This document shows positions 7,970-16,500 of a stretch of 64,000 nucleotides of DNA, piece after piece. This DNA is from JADJDM01 sp044352985 (GTDB taxonomy: Bacteria > Bacteroidota > Bacteroidia > B-17B0 > Aurantibacillaceae). The stretch's first letter is position 1. Every line of letters starts with the position of its first letter. Location of the stretch: the NCBI GenBank assembly GCA_044352985.1, contig JBILCU010000008.1:1-64000 (forward strand), in the 5' to 3' direction. The notes beneath the pieces are model-generated. The model was given only the letters and a program-made list of their open reading frames with translations. It ran no database searches and was not told where the DNA came from. Position numbers and translations under genes: made by a program.

Positions 7970-8959
7970 CTAAGCGAATAATTTTTGCAACCTAAAAAGG
8001 AAGAATTTCACATCAGTAACACCCCTTAAATTTGCTCTAAAGTTTTTGATTTTAGAGTTAAATGATTCTGCATTTGCGTTTGTATTCCTATTGTCAAAAA
8101 AATTCATGATGTTTTCTAAATGATAATCAAGAGAGTTTATTACGGTATTAAATTCATCCATTTTTAAATGTTCTATTTTTTGTTTCCATTCCATAAATTT
8201 ATTAATCGCATCTTGTTTATTTTCAAGTTTATATATTGTCCTAAACGATTCTATAATCCTATATGCCTGCTTTAATAATGGATATTTATCAAACAAAATA
8301 GCTGCCCTTTTTGCTTGATTTATCGTCCATTCATTTTCAAATTTATAGAGCAGATATTTACTTCTTACCAATAATTCTTTTAGGGTATCTCCATTTGATA
8401 GTATTTCAGGCTGATATTTTTTACCCGCAAGTTTTGCCTTTTTTATAGCTTCATTTTCTGCATCTATTGCTTTCCATCGTAAATTAGTTCGCATATGTTG
8501 TAAAGCATCCATCACTAATCTTACAACATGAAAACGATCAATAACCTGTTTACTGTTTTTAAAGCTGTTACGGGCTGCTAATGCCATATTAGGCGCCATA
8601 TCCATAGTTATTTCTTTTACTTTATTGCGTTTTTCGAGCGGGATTTTTTCTAATACTTCTTGAATAGTTTTAGCTTCTGTTCCATTTATAATAGCGATGA
8701 CTGATTTTTTATTTTGAGATTTTGTATTCTTATTGGTAACAATCGTGTAGAGTTCACCTTTGGATAAACTCACCTCATCTATACTAATATAATCGGTTAT
8801 ATTATCGGGATAAAGGAGATAATCTTCTGCGTGTGAATATTGTTTCCATTCCTTAAATCTACTTACTACATGCTTATAATGACGTTGTAATTTCTTTCCA
8901 CTCACTGAATAGTAACTGGCTATATTTTGAATGGTATCGGGTCGCGTATCCACTTGCAT
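7970..8959 (-). CDS. ISL3-type transposase, catalytic part
   Basis: This 329-aa protein carries the DDE catalytic domain of ISL3-like transposases. Candidate acidic residues are Asp in ISIDEVSL, Asp in EITMDMAPNM, and Glu in NANAESFNSKIKNFRANL. The motif VIDRFHVVRLVMDAL is also typical. Its start (ATG 8959) lies inside the 3' end of the N-terminal frame, with 86 bp of overlap in a different frame. It is therefore made either by re-initiation or by frameshifting. The two-frame layout is known for Bacteroidota relatives (I recall the name ISAon1, not checked). The frame appears complete, so the element may still be active. Confidence 0.9.
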   Translation of the reverse strand: MQVDTRPDTIQNIASYYSVSGKKLQRHYKHVVSRFKEWKQYSHAEDYLLYPDNITDYISIDEVSLSKGELYTIVTNKNTKSQNKKSVIAIINGTEAKTIQEVLEKIPLEKRNKVKEITMDMAPNMALAARNSFKNSKQVIDRFHVVRLVMDALQHMRTNLRWKAIDAENEAIKKAKLAGKKYQPEILSNGDTLKELLVRSKYLLYKFENEWTINQAKRAAILFDKYPLLKQAYRIIESFRTIYKLENKQDAINKFMEWKQKIEHLKMDEFNTVINSLDYHLENIMNFFDNRNTNANAESFNSKIKNFRANLRGVTDVKFFLFRLQKLFA

Positions 8960-9266
8960 CTTTTAAAAAATCCGATAACTCAATTGTGAATTTTGAACCA
9001 TCAGCTATAAAAGAAAAATCTCGTTGAATAATTTCCCCTGTTTGTTTATGACGCCACCTACGCTTACGTATTCGCAAATAAACTCCCTTTCCTCTAATCG
9101 GAAAATCCTGAACTATACAAGGCGAGGTAAAACCCTTTGATTCGTATTCTGCTGAATCATACCCATTGGGTATTTCATTCTTCTCATCAAAATCTATAAG
9201 CCAATATTCCAACTTATCTGCTACTGAGCATAATTGTTGGTGTTGTTTTATCTCAAAGTAATCCAT
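8874..9266 (-). CDS. ISL3-type transposase, N-terminal DNA-binding part
   Basis: This 130-aa protein corresponds to the N-terminal region of the transposase and probably binds DNA. It contains the basic stretch YLRIRKRRWRHKQTGEIIQRDFSF. The frame overlaps the catalytic frame. The natural protein continuation after FLKDASGYATR appears to be PDTIQNIASYY in the other frame, which would need a +1 (or -2) shift. The last ~20 residues in its own frame (YHSKYSQLLFSEWKEITTSL) are probably just read-through of that second frame. The frame is open for about a dozen codons upstream of the ATG, so the start is not certain. Confidence 0.8.
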   Translation of the reverse strand: MDYFEIKQHQQLCSVADKLEYWLIDFDEKNEIPNGYDSAEYESKGFTSPCIVQDFPIRGKGVYLRIRKRRWRHKQTGEIIQRDFSFIADGSKFTIELSDFLKDASGYATRYHSKYSQLLFSEWKEITTSL

Positions 9267-9346
9267 AATCTCTGATGGAAATACTTCATTGAAAAATGTT
9301 GTTGTGATGTCTTAAATTTTATCACCTAAAACTAAATTATTTTTTA

Positions 9347-9373
9347 TTACTCCCCAACTTTTGGGATTGACCC
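9347..9373 (-). repeat. IS terminal inverted repeat, right
   Basis: Right end of the insertion sequence. Read on the minus strand it begins GGGTCAATC and ends TTGGGGAGTAA. Confidence 0.88.
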
Positions 9374-9381
9374 ACTATTGG
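9374..9381 (+). repeat. 8-bp target site duplication, right copy
   Basis: ACTATTGG immediately right of the IS. Together with 7930-7937 it defines the insertion point in the radC-like gene. Confidence 0.9.
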
Positions 9382-9573
9382 CATCAAGTGTTATAGTATC
9401 ACATAATCACTCATCAGGTAATCTGAAACCATCAGAGCATGATATTGCATTTACAAAAAAGATAAAATCTGCTCTTGAAACAATAGAAATGACACTGCTA
9501 GATCACATTATTATTTCACCTGATTATAAATATTATGCCTTTACAGAAAAAGGTTTATTGTAAAATTTAAAAA

Positions 9574-9597
9574 AGGGAGTGCAATTGTGCTCCCTTA
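9574..9597 (+). terminator. Hairpin after the radC-like gene
   Basis: AAGGGAG pairs with CTCCCTT around a short inner stem and an AATT loop, 10 bp past the radC stop and just before the DUF3871 gene. No T-run follows, so it may be a processing or attenuation hairpin rather than a classical terminator. Confidence 0.4.
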
Positions 9598-9620
9598 ACT
9601 AATCATTAAAAAACAAAGTT

Positions 9621-10616
9621 ATGGAGTTTAAAATTGAAAAAAACAAATACAGTAATGTATTGGAAAACCTACCTATGGTAGATGAAAAAAAGGGTGCAAG
9701 TAAACCATTTATTGTATCAAATACTGAGGAAGTAGATTTAATACACTTAAAAAATGACTGTATTATTCCAGTATTTTCAAAAGACAATGAGCGCACCATT
9801 TCACATCAAGAGTTTATAGGTGCTACAAAAAATGCTGTAAGAGAAGTATTTGGTAACCATTTAGATTTGTATCCAGAAATAAGGGTTTCACATACAATTA
9901 AAGGTAGAATTCCTGATGCAATTTATAAAAAGGCAAGTGAACTCTTAGAGTATGAGAAAACTATTTATTATGAGCGCATGGCTTTTGCAATAGAAATCCC
10001 TGATTTCATAAGAGAAATTGGAGGAAATGAACTTACGCTAACAGTTGGTGGTGTTCGCGCTTACAATCATGAAAATCTATACAATAAGAAGTCACTAGAA
10101 CATTTTAAATTCTTCATAGGATTTAAAAATATGGTTTGTTGTAACATGTGTGTTACTAGTGATGGTTTTGTAGAAAACATGCGCGCCTCACATCCTGAGG
10201 AACTTATGCTTGCTATCTTAAATGTTATTCGTAACTATAACTCTGAATTGCATTTGAGTGAAATGAGCCAACTTATTACGCTTTCATTAAATGAACAACA
10301 ATTTGCGCAGGTACTTGGAAAATGTAGATTGCATCAATATTTACCAAAAGAGCGTAAGCAACAAATCCCTGTGTTGCAATTTAATGATACACAATTAAAT
10401 CATGTTGCAAAAGATTACTTTCAAGATAATAGTTTTGCTCGTAATGAACATGGAGAAATAGACTTATGGAAAATTTATAACTTATTTACAGGTGCTAATA
10501 AAAGCAGTTATATAGATCTCTTTCTGCAAAGAGGCGTAAATGCTTATGAATTAGCAACAGGCATAGGTAATGCGCTAACTGACAAGACATCTTCATATAG
10601 ATGGTTTATTGAGTAA
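9621..10616 (+). CDS. DUF3871 family protein
   Basis: This 331-aa protein matches the DUF3871 family as I remember it. Recognisable blocks are DLIHLKNDCIIPVFSKDNE near residue 40, EIRVSHTIKGRIPDAI near 90, TVGGVRAYNHENLY near 140, FFIGFKNMVCCNMCV near 165, and WKIYNLFTGANKSSYID in the last quarter. The family is restricted mainly to Bacteroidota and usually found in mobile elements. Its function is unknown, though it resembles phage/plasmid-carried proteins. No signal peptide or membrane segment is seen. It follows the radC-like gene, which together with the ATPase forms a typical island module. It is the last gene before the island's right end. Confidence 0.88.
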   Translation: MEFKIEKNKYSNVLENLPMVDEKKGASKPFIVSNTEEVDLIHLKNDCIIPVFSKDNERTISHQEFIGATKNAVREVFGNHLDLYPEIRVSHTIKGRIPDAIYKKASELLEYEKTIYYERMAFAIEIPDFIREIGGNELTLTVGGVRAYNHENLYNKKSLEHFKFFIGFKNMVCCNMCVTSDGFVENMRASHPEELMLAILNVIRNYNSELHLSEMSQLITLSLNEQQFAQVLGKCRLHQYLPKERKQQIPVLQFNDTQLNHVAKDYFQDNSFARNEHGEIDLWKIYNLFTGANKSSYIDLFLQRGVNAYELATGIGNALTDKTSSYRWFIE

Positions 10617-10638
10617 AAAAATATTTAATCAGCTTCCT

Positions 10639-10660
10639 GTGCACATCAAACGTGCACATC
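10639..10660 (+). repeat. Direct repeat GTGCACATC x2 near island end
   Basis: GTGCACATC occurs at 10639-10647 and 10652-10660, about 60 bp inside the tRNA remnant. The palindromic GTGCAC core and the position near the attachment site suggest arm-type binding sites for an integrase or excisionase. This is inference. Confidence 0.35.
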
Positions 10661-10716
10661 TTTGCATAGCAGTGTGTATCTGCCTGAAATTGTGCTCATT
10701 AAAAATGTGTTTTGGT

Positions 10717-10764
10717 TGCCTTACAAGCAGGGGGTCACTGGTTCGAACCCAGTAGTTCCCACCA
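10717..10764 (+). other. tRNA-Val(TAC) 3' half: attachment-site remnant (attR-like)
   Basis: The sequence reads as the anticodon loop CTTACAA (anticodon TAC), the 3' anticodon strand GCAGG, the variable region, a perfect T-arm ACTGG-TTCGAAC-CCAGT, the 3' acceptor strand AGTTCCC, discriminator A and encoded CCA (10762-10764). The D-arm and 5' acceptor strand (GGGAACT expected) are missing: sequence upstream of about 10717 does not pair. This is the expected scar of an element integrated into the 3' part of a tRNA gene, with the element on the left. The full tRNA is not in the window. Confidence 0.85.
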
Positions 10765-10770
10765 AACAAA

Positions 10771-10805
10771 AGCCTTTAAAAACAAGTGTTTTAAAGGCTT
10801 TTTTA
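10771..10805 (+). terminator. Rho-independent terminator of the tRNA-Val gene
   Basis: AGCCTTTAAAA pairs with TTTTAAAGGCT across a 7-nt loop and is followed by TTTTTTA. It lies directly after the tRNA remnant and was presumably the terminator of the original tRNA gene. Confidence 0.85.
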
Positions 10806-10972
10806 GTTTTTATCACTTTTTACTGAAAGCTAATTTAGATAGAAAACTAGTCAAAAAAGGTCTTTTACCTGCAAATTCTTTGCACATGTTTATATAAAAA
10901 TCAAACATACCTTATTTTAGGTATTGTTAGATTGATTCTAAATAAGGAGATTTGTAAAATAAATTCTGTTTT

Positions 10973-11125
10973 GTGATTGACCTAGAAATTAATACCAACC
11001 AACAATTACTTTTTATAAATAATTGCCCATTACTTCCTTTTCATAGTTGTTCTAAAAAAGATAAATCATGTTGTAAAAAACATAAAAAAGGGAATAGATG
11101 TAAAAAGTGCCCAGGAAGAAAATAG
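10973..11125 (+). CDS. Short Cys/Lys-rich protein, 50 aa
   Basis: The frame opens with GTG at 10973 (no in-frame ATG after the TAA at 10955-10957) and ends at TAG 11123-11125. The N-terminal half contains FINNCPLLPFHSCSKKDK. The C-terminal half is CCKKHKKGNRCKKCPGRK: basic, with six cysteines in all including a CC pair and a CxxC. Short proteins with a similar CC-Lys-rich-CxxCP tail occur in other Bacteroidota as far as I recall; a metal-binding or nucleic-acid-binding role is possible but unproven. It stands just outside the island and is convergent with rarA. The rest of 10806-11164 shows no other gene. Confidence 0.55.
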   Translation: MIDLEINTNQQLLFINNCPLLPFHSCSKKDKSCCKKHKKGNRCKKCPGRK

Positions 11126-11164
11126 ATTTTATATACACTTTTTTTTTACCACTTTAACTCTGAA

Positions 11165-12442
11165 CTAATATCCGTATTTATCTTTCCACAAATTTTTCAG
11201 GTAATTTCTTAATTCATTTTCTCTCGCATTATTACCTGGCACATAAAATACAGTACCAAAAATCTCTTCAGGTAAAAATTCCTGATTAATAAAATTATTA
11301 TCGTACTGATGCGAGTATTGATATTCTTTACCGTAATTTAACTCCTTCATGAGTTTTGTAGGGGCATTTCTTAAATGCAATGGAACAGGTAAATTTCCAG
11401 TTGTTTTTACTTTTTCAATTGCATCATCAATGGCAAGATATGAAGCATTACTTTTTGGGGAAGATGCAAGATATACAGTGCACTGAGATAATATAATTCT
11501 CGACTCAGGATAACCAATTATGTTTACCGCCTGAAAACAATTATTAGCCATTATCAATGCTGTAGGGTTTGCATTTCCAATGTCTTCGCTTGCTAAAATA
11601 ATTAATCTTCGGGCTATAAATAACAAATCTTCACCGCCTTCCAGCATTCTTGCCAACCAATAAACTGCTGCATTTGGATCAGATCCACGTACAGATTTAA
11701 TGAATGCAGAAATTATATTATAATGCTGTTCACCACTTTTATCGTATGCAGCCAAATTTTTTTGAATAATGGAATTTACCAATTCATTAGTGATAATGAT
11801 TTCTTTTTCATTTACTGATGAAACAACCAATTCCAATGCATTTAAAAGTTTACGCGCATCTCCTCCCGAAATACGAAGCAATGAATCAGTTTCCTTAAAC
11901 GCTATTTTTTTAAATTTTAAAAACTCATCTTTTAAAATAGCTTTTTGCAATACATCTTCCAACTCTATCTTTGAAAGCTCATTCAACACATAAACCTGGC
12001 AACGAGACAATAATGCAGGAATGACTTCAAAAGAAGGGTTTTCTGTTGTTGCTCCAATTAAAGTAATTGTGCCTTTTTCAACAGCACCCAATAATGAATC
12101 CTGCTGAGATTTACTGAATCGATGAATCTCATCAATAAAAACAATGGGTTTACCTTTGGTAAATAAATCTTCTTCTTTTGCTTTTTCAATTACCTCCCTA
12201 ACTTCTTTAACGCCAGAATTAATTGCACTTAATGCATAAAACGGACGATTCAATAATTTAGAAATAATATTTGCCAATGTGGTTTTACCTACGCCTGGAG
12301 GTCCCCATAAAATAATGGAAGGTAAAACACCAGATTGAATAGATTTCCTTATTATACCATCATTACCAATCAAATGTTGCTGTCCAATATAATCTTCCAA
12401 TGAGCTTGGTCGTAATCGTTCGGAAAGTGGTATGGAATTCAT
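11165..12442 (-). CDS. rarA: Replication-associated recombination protein A (AAA+ ATPase)
   Basis: RarA/MgsA is a clamp-loader-like AAA+ ATPase acting at stalled replication forks; it interacts with single-strand-binding protein and opens duplex ends. The 425-aa length is typical. The start MNSIPLSERLRPSSLEDYIGQ is the family N-terminus. Walker A WGPPGVGKTT is near residues 46-55, Walker B FIDEIHRFSKSQQD near 102-115, then sensor 1 LIGATTENPSF and the C-terminal oligomerisation region GGEDLLFIARRLIILASEDIG. It is on the minus strand, divergent from the Smr-domain gene with only 54 bp between the starts. Confidence 0.96.
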   Translation of the reverse strand: MNSIPLSERLRPSSLEDYIGQQHLIGNDGIIRKSIQSGVLPSIILWGPPGVGKTTLANIISKLLNRPFYALSAINSGVKEVREVIEKAKEEDLFTKGKPIVFIDEIHRFSKSQQDSLLGAVEKGTITLIGATTENPSFEVIPALLSRCQVYVLNELSKIELEDVLQKAILKDEFLKFKKIAFKETDSLLRISGGDARKLLNALELVVSSVNEKEIIITNELVNSIIQKNLAAYDKSGEQHYNIISAFIKSVRGSDPNAAVYWLARMLEGGEDLLFIARRLIILASEDIGNANPTALIMANNCFQAVNIIGYPESRIILSQCTVYLASSPKSNASYLAIDDAIEKVKTTGNLPVPLHLRNAPTKLMKELNYGKEYQYSHQYDNNFINQEFLPEEIFGTVFYVPGNNARENELRNYLKNLWKDKYGY

Positions 12443-12496
12443 TCCTCAAATTTATTAAACTAATAGTATATTTGACAAAAATCCATAACACCATTT

Positions 12497-13504
12497 ATGA
12501 AATTAAGAATTGGCGATAAAGTTAGGTTTCTGAATGAAAAAGGAGGTGGAGTAATTGTTCGGTTAAAGAATATTGATACCGCAATTGTTGAAGATGAAGA
12601 TGGGTTTGAAATACCCTATTTAATTAAATACCTGGTACCAATTCATAATGAACTGGTAATAAACAAAGATGCTGTTAATTTAGATATTGAGCCCAACAAA
12701 ACTGTTGAGGATCGAGTATATTTTGTAGCTGAAATGGATAACGAAATCATATCACATGTAAATACCATTCAGTTTTATATATATAATAGCTCATCGTATA
12801 ACATACATTTTACGTATTCAATAAAAGATGGAAATCTATTTCAAACCTTAAAACATGGTGAAATTGGTCAATATCAAAAGTTAGCAATAAAAAAAATAAA
12901 CAGAAGAAATTTACCCGAATATACCTTACATAAAATAGATTTGCTGTTTTATAAAAATACCCATTACCCCGCTCAATTACCAAGTGCAGAAATTATTTAT
13001 TTAGGCGAGCATTTAATTAATTCGAATAACCTAATAAAGCATCACGAGTTTCAGCATCCAATATTGGCTTTTCCAATAAAGGAAAATTTTATGCGAGCCA
13101 ACCAAATTAAATATCATTTAACCGAATACGATGTTGAACGTTTAAAAGAAATTAAAGAGTTTAATCCAGATAAGAAAGTATCAAAATCATCTACACATCT
13201 TATTCACGAAAAAGAAATTGATTTACACATTGAACAATTGCTGGATTCTTACAAAGGAATGACCAATGCACAAATTATTCAGCATCAGCTTCGCGTTTTT
13301 CAAAAAGAATTAGAAAATGCCATTGCATCTAATTTAAAAAAAATAATTTTTATTCACGGTGTTGGAAATGGTAGGTTAAAACAAGAAATACTAGCTATTT
13401 TAAGAAATTACCCCGAGTTAAAAGTTCAGGATGCATCATTTAAAAAATATGGATTTGGGGCAACAGAAGTAACTATTCCCGAACAATTTATAATTGAAAA
13501 TTGA
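12497..13504 (+). CDS. DUF2027 / Smr-domain protein
   Basis: This 335-aa protein has an N-terminal KOW-like beta domain (MKLRIGDKVRFLNEKGGGVI), a middle DUF2027-type beta domain, and a C-terminal Smr domain (about residues 245-330). The Smr domain has IDLHIEQLL and the loop FIHGVGNGRLKQEI. Smr domains are nicking or RNA-cleaving nucleases related to the MutS2 C-terminus; here there is no MutS part. The Asp-Leu-His motif and the HGxGxG-type loop are both kept, so catalytic potential is retained. This architecture is common across Bacteroidota but uncharacterised. Divergent from rarA, which hints at a role in DNA or RNA maintenance. Confidence 0.88.
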   Translation: MKLRIGDKVRFLNEKGGGVIVRLKNIDTAIVEDEDGFEIPYLIKYLVPIHNELVINKDAVNLDIEPNKTVEDRVYFVAEMDNEIISHVNTIQFYIYNSSSYNIHFTYSIKDGNLFQTLKHGEIGQYQKLAIKKINRRNLPEYTLHKIDLLFYKNTHYPAQLPSAEIIYLGEHLINSNNLIKHHEFQHPILAFPIKENFMRANQIKYHLTEYDVERLKEIKEFNPDKKVSKSSTHLIHEKEIDLHIEQLLDSYKGMTNAQIIQHQLRVFQKELENAIASNLKKIIFIHGVGNGRLKQEILAILRNYPELKVQDASFKKYGFGATEVTIPEQFIIEN

Positions 13505-13594
13505 TTAAAAATTACCCGATTAATTTTTAATTCTTAAAAAACACTAATTTTATGTTTATGCTCCTTAAATGTTTATTTTAGTAGGCTAATCATA

Positions 13595-16500
13595 ATGAGC
13601 AAAAAAAGCTTAGTCATACTTACATTTTTTTTAGTTGCATATTCTTCATTTGCACAGTTTTATTATGGTTTAAACCAGGAATTCGGCAAAAACAGAGTTC
13701 AATACCAATCTTTTTACTGGAAATATTTTGGATACAATCGTTTTCAGGTGTACATGTATGAAGGTGGATTAGAGCTTTCAAAATTTGTTGCCTATCATAC
13801 CGAAAAAGAATTAGAAAGAATTGAGAAAAAACTCGACTACCAATTTGAAGATAAACTTCAAATTCTTGTATTTACAAATCAGGGAGATTATCGTCAGTCA
13901 AATCTGGGCATATCTAATGAAGAAGGCGGAAACCTTGGAGGCGTAACTAAAATATCAGGAACCAAACTCTGTGTTTACTTTAAAGGCAACCATTTTGATC
14001 TAATAAAACAAATTCGTTCAGGTATTGCTGAAGTTTTAATCAATGAGTTAATGTATGGGGGCAGAACCAGAGATATGGTTAAAAACTCCACACTTTTAGT
14101 TTTACCCGATTGGTACAAAAAAGGGTTAATCGCTTATTTATCTGAGGAATGGAATGTAGAGTTAGATAATATTATAACAGATGGCATAAAAAACGACAGG
14201 TATTACAGTTTTAATAAATTAAGCGAAGAAGAATCTTTAATAGCAGGACATTCGCTGTGGAATTACATTTCCGAAACCTATGGAGAATCATCTATTCCTA
14301 ATTTACTTTACATGACAAAAGTGAGTAGAAGCGTAGAAACTTCTTTTTCATTTGTTTTAGGTAATAATATCCAAAGTTTAATTTATGAGTGGATTGATTA
14401 CTATGCTAAAAATTTATTAGTGATGGATACCTCTAGGTATTTACCGAACTCAAAACCCATCATTACAAAACCTAAAAAAAACAGAAAATACTATCAGCTT
14501 AAAATAAGTAACGATGGCGAACATGTAGCATATGTAACCAATGAATTAAGTCAATACAAAGTATTCATAAAAAACACAAGTAAAAACTCAAAGCCTAAAC
14601 GAATTGCTAAATGGGGGCCAAAGATTGAACGCATAAATGACTATAGTTATCCTTTACTTGCTTGGAATCCAAAAGGAAATGTGTTGGGCATGATTCACGA
14701 AAAGAAAGGAGTTGTTTATATCAGTACATACAATGTTGAAGATGATGAAATTTTTACAAAACCAATTATTGGATTTGAAAAAATAATTGACTTTGCCTAC
14801 TCTCCAGATGGAAGAAAAATAACATTTAGCGGTATTAAAAAAGGCAAAGGACAAGTTGATATTTTTGTTTACTCTGTAACAGCAGGAGGTATTGAGCAAA
14901 TAACAAATGATGTTTGGGACGACAATTTTCCGCGATTTGTAAATAAAGGCAATCAGTTACTTTTTACTTCTAACCGAATCTCTGATACACTTAAAGAAAG
15001 TGATGATGCTAAATATGATTTAAAACAATCTGGTTTTTATGATGTTTTCATGTATGATATCAAAAAGAAAAATAAAATTTTAATGCGTGTTACCAATACT
15101 CCTTATATAAATGAGTCTCAACCGTCAGATTATGAAGACGGTTATTTTACTTATTTAACCGAAAGTAATGGAATTAGAAACAGATGTTTAGCAAAATTAG
15201 ATAGCGTAATTGCTTATGTAGATACAACAGAACATTACCGTTTTACTTTTTCACCTAAGATAATCAGTAATTTTAAAAACAGTATTATAGAGCAAGATTT
15301 AAGTTTAAACTCCAAAAAAATTGCCGAAGTATTTTTTCATAAAGGCAAAAATTATTTTTATGTTACCCCATTTTCACCCGCTGATAAAGAGAAAAATTTT
15401 GAACTTCAAAACACTAATTATAGAAATTTCACACTTACCTCGCCTAGATATAAATTTTTATATGAAGGGAATCAAAACATTAAAAACACATTTAACAAAA
15501 CCCAAAGTGATACTTTAACTAAAAATCCACCAATAATTAATAATCAGCCTTTTAAAGAAGAAAAAAAGGATACAACTTCAATTGGCTTAAGAAAAGAATT
15601 TAAACTTCCACAACAACGTAATTATTATGTAAATTTCTCTTTAGATGATGTGGTTACACAATTGGATAACTCTTTTTTAAATCAAACTTATCAGCGATTC
15701 ACTGGTTCTTATTTAAATCCCGGTTTTAATGCGTTTACTAAAATTGGCATGAGCGATCTTTTTGAAGATTACCGAATAATTGGCGGTGCTCGTTTAACAA
15801 CAGGTTTAAATACTGAAATGTTTATTTGGATAGAAAACAGAAAAAAATTAATAGATAAGCAGTTGATTTTACACCGACAATCATTCTATAATATTGAAAA
15901 TGCTTCAACTTTAATGAAGATGAATATTCATGACGTTCAATTTAAAGTGAAATATCCTTTCAGCGAAGTTTTAGCATTAAAAGGAAGTATCATTTACCGT
16001 AACGACCGAAAAGTTTATACTTCTTTGGATGATTATACTTTGCAACGTAAAAACGATTATGACAATTATGCTGTAGCTAAAACAGAACTTGTTTTTGATA
16101 ATACCAAAACGTTGGCTTTAAACATTTTGAGAGGCAATAGATCTAAATTGTTTGCTGAATACTGGAAAAGAATTGACATTAACAATCTATCTAAACGTAA
16201 TGATTTAGTTGTATTAGGATTTGATTTCAGAAATTACACCCGAATTCACCGTAATTTTATCTGGGCTAATCGTTTGGCCGGAAGTACATCATTTGGTACA
16301 GATAGATTAATTTATTATTTAGGAGGTATTGATAATTGGTTTGCCCCAAAATACGATTACAATATTAACATTCTTCATCCTGAAACATATCAGTTCCAAA
16401 CCATTGCAACAAACATGCGTGGATTTAAACAAAATGCTAGAAATGGAAACAATTTTGTTGTTTTTAATTCAGAATTACGATTACCTTTTTTTAATTACTT

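Larger units (their letters stand above)
7938..9373 (-). mobile_element. Insertion sequence, ISL3 type, 1436 bp
   Basis: The element is bounded by imperfect 27-bp inverted repeats (GGGTCA at both outer ends, TTGGGGAGTAA at both inner ends, about 19/27 matching). An 8-bp target duplication, ACTATTGG, occurs at 7930-7937 and 9374-9381. Eight-bp duplications and ends of this type fit the ISL3 family. It carries two overlapping transposase frames on the minus strand. The insertion splits the radC-like gene, and taking it out restores the RadC frame exactly, which independently confirms the ends. The near-intact transposase frames suggest a fairly recent insertion. Confidence 0.93.
7655..9563 (+). 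pseudogene. radC-like JAB/MPN-domain gene, broken by a TAA and by an IS
   Basis: Removing the insertion sequence and one target copy joins 7655-7937 to 9382-9563 into one frame of 154 codons plus stop. The product has the RadC/JAB metalloprotein motif SHNHSSGNLKPSEHD and a C-terminus LLDHIIISPDY. Such ~150-aa RadC-like proteins are common in Bacteroidota mobile elements; their function is unsettled. Two separate lesions are seen. First, TAA at 7775-7777 (codon 41) interrupts the frame between FSIVN and LYQKERMGLQEQF, probably from a Gln codon. Second, the IS at 7938-9373 sits just upstream of the JAMM histidines. Both halves still read open (7796-7981 and 9378-9563). The start overlaps the ATPase gene. 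Confidence 0.88.

Noticed and set aside
10712..10897. Open frame of 61 codons on the plus strand
   Set aside because: It runs through the tRNA-Val remnant and its terminator, so it is a chance frame.
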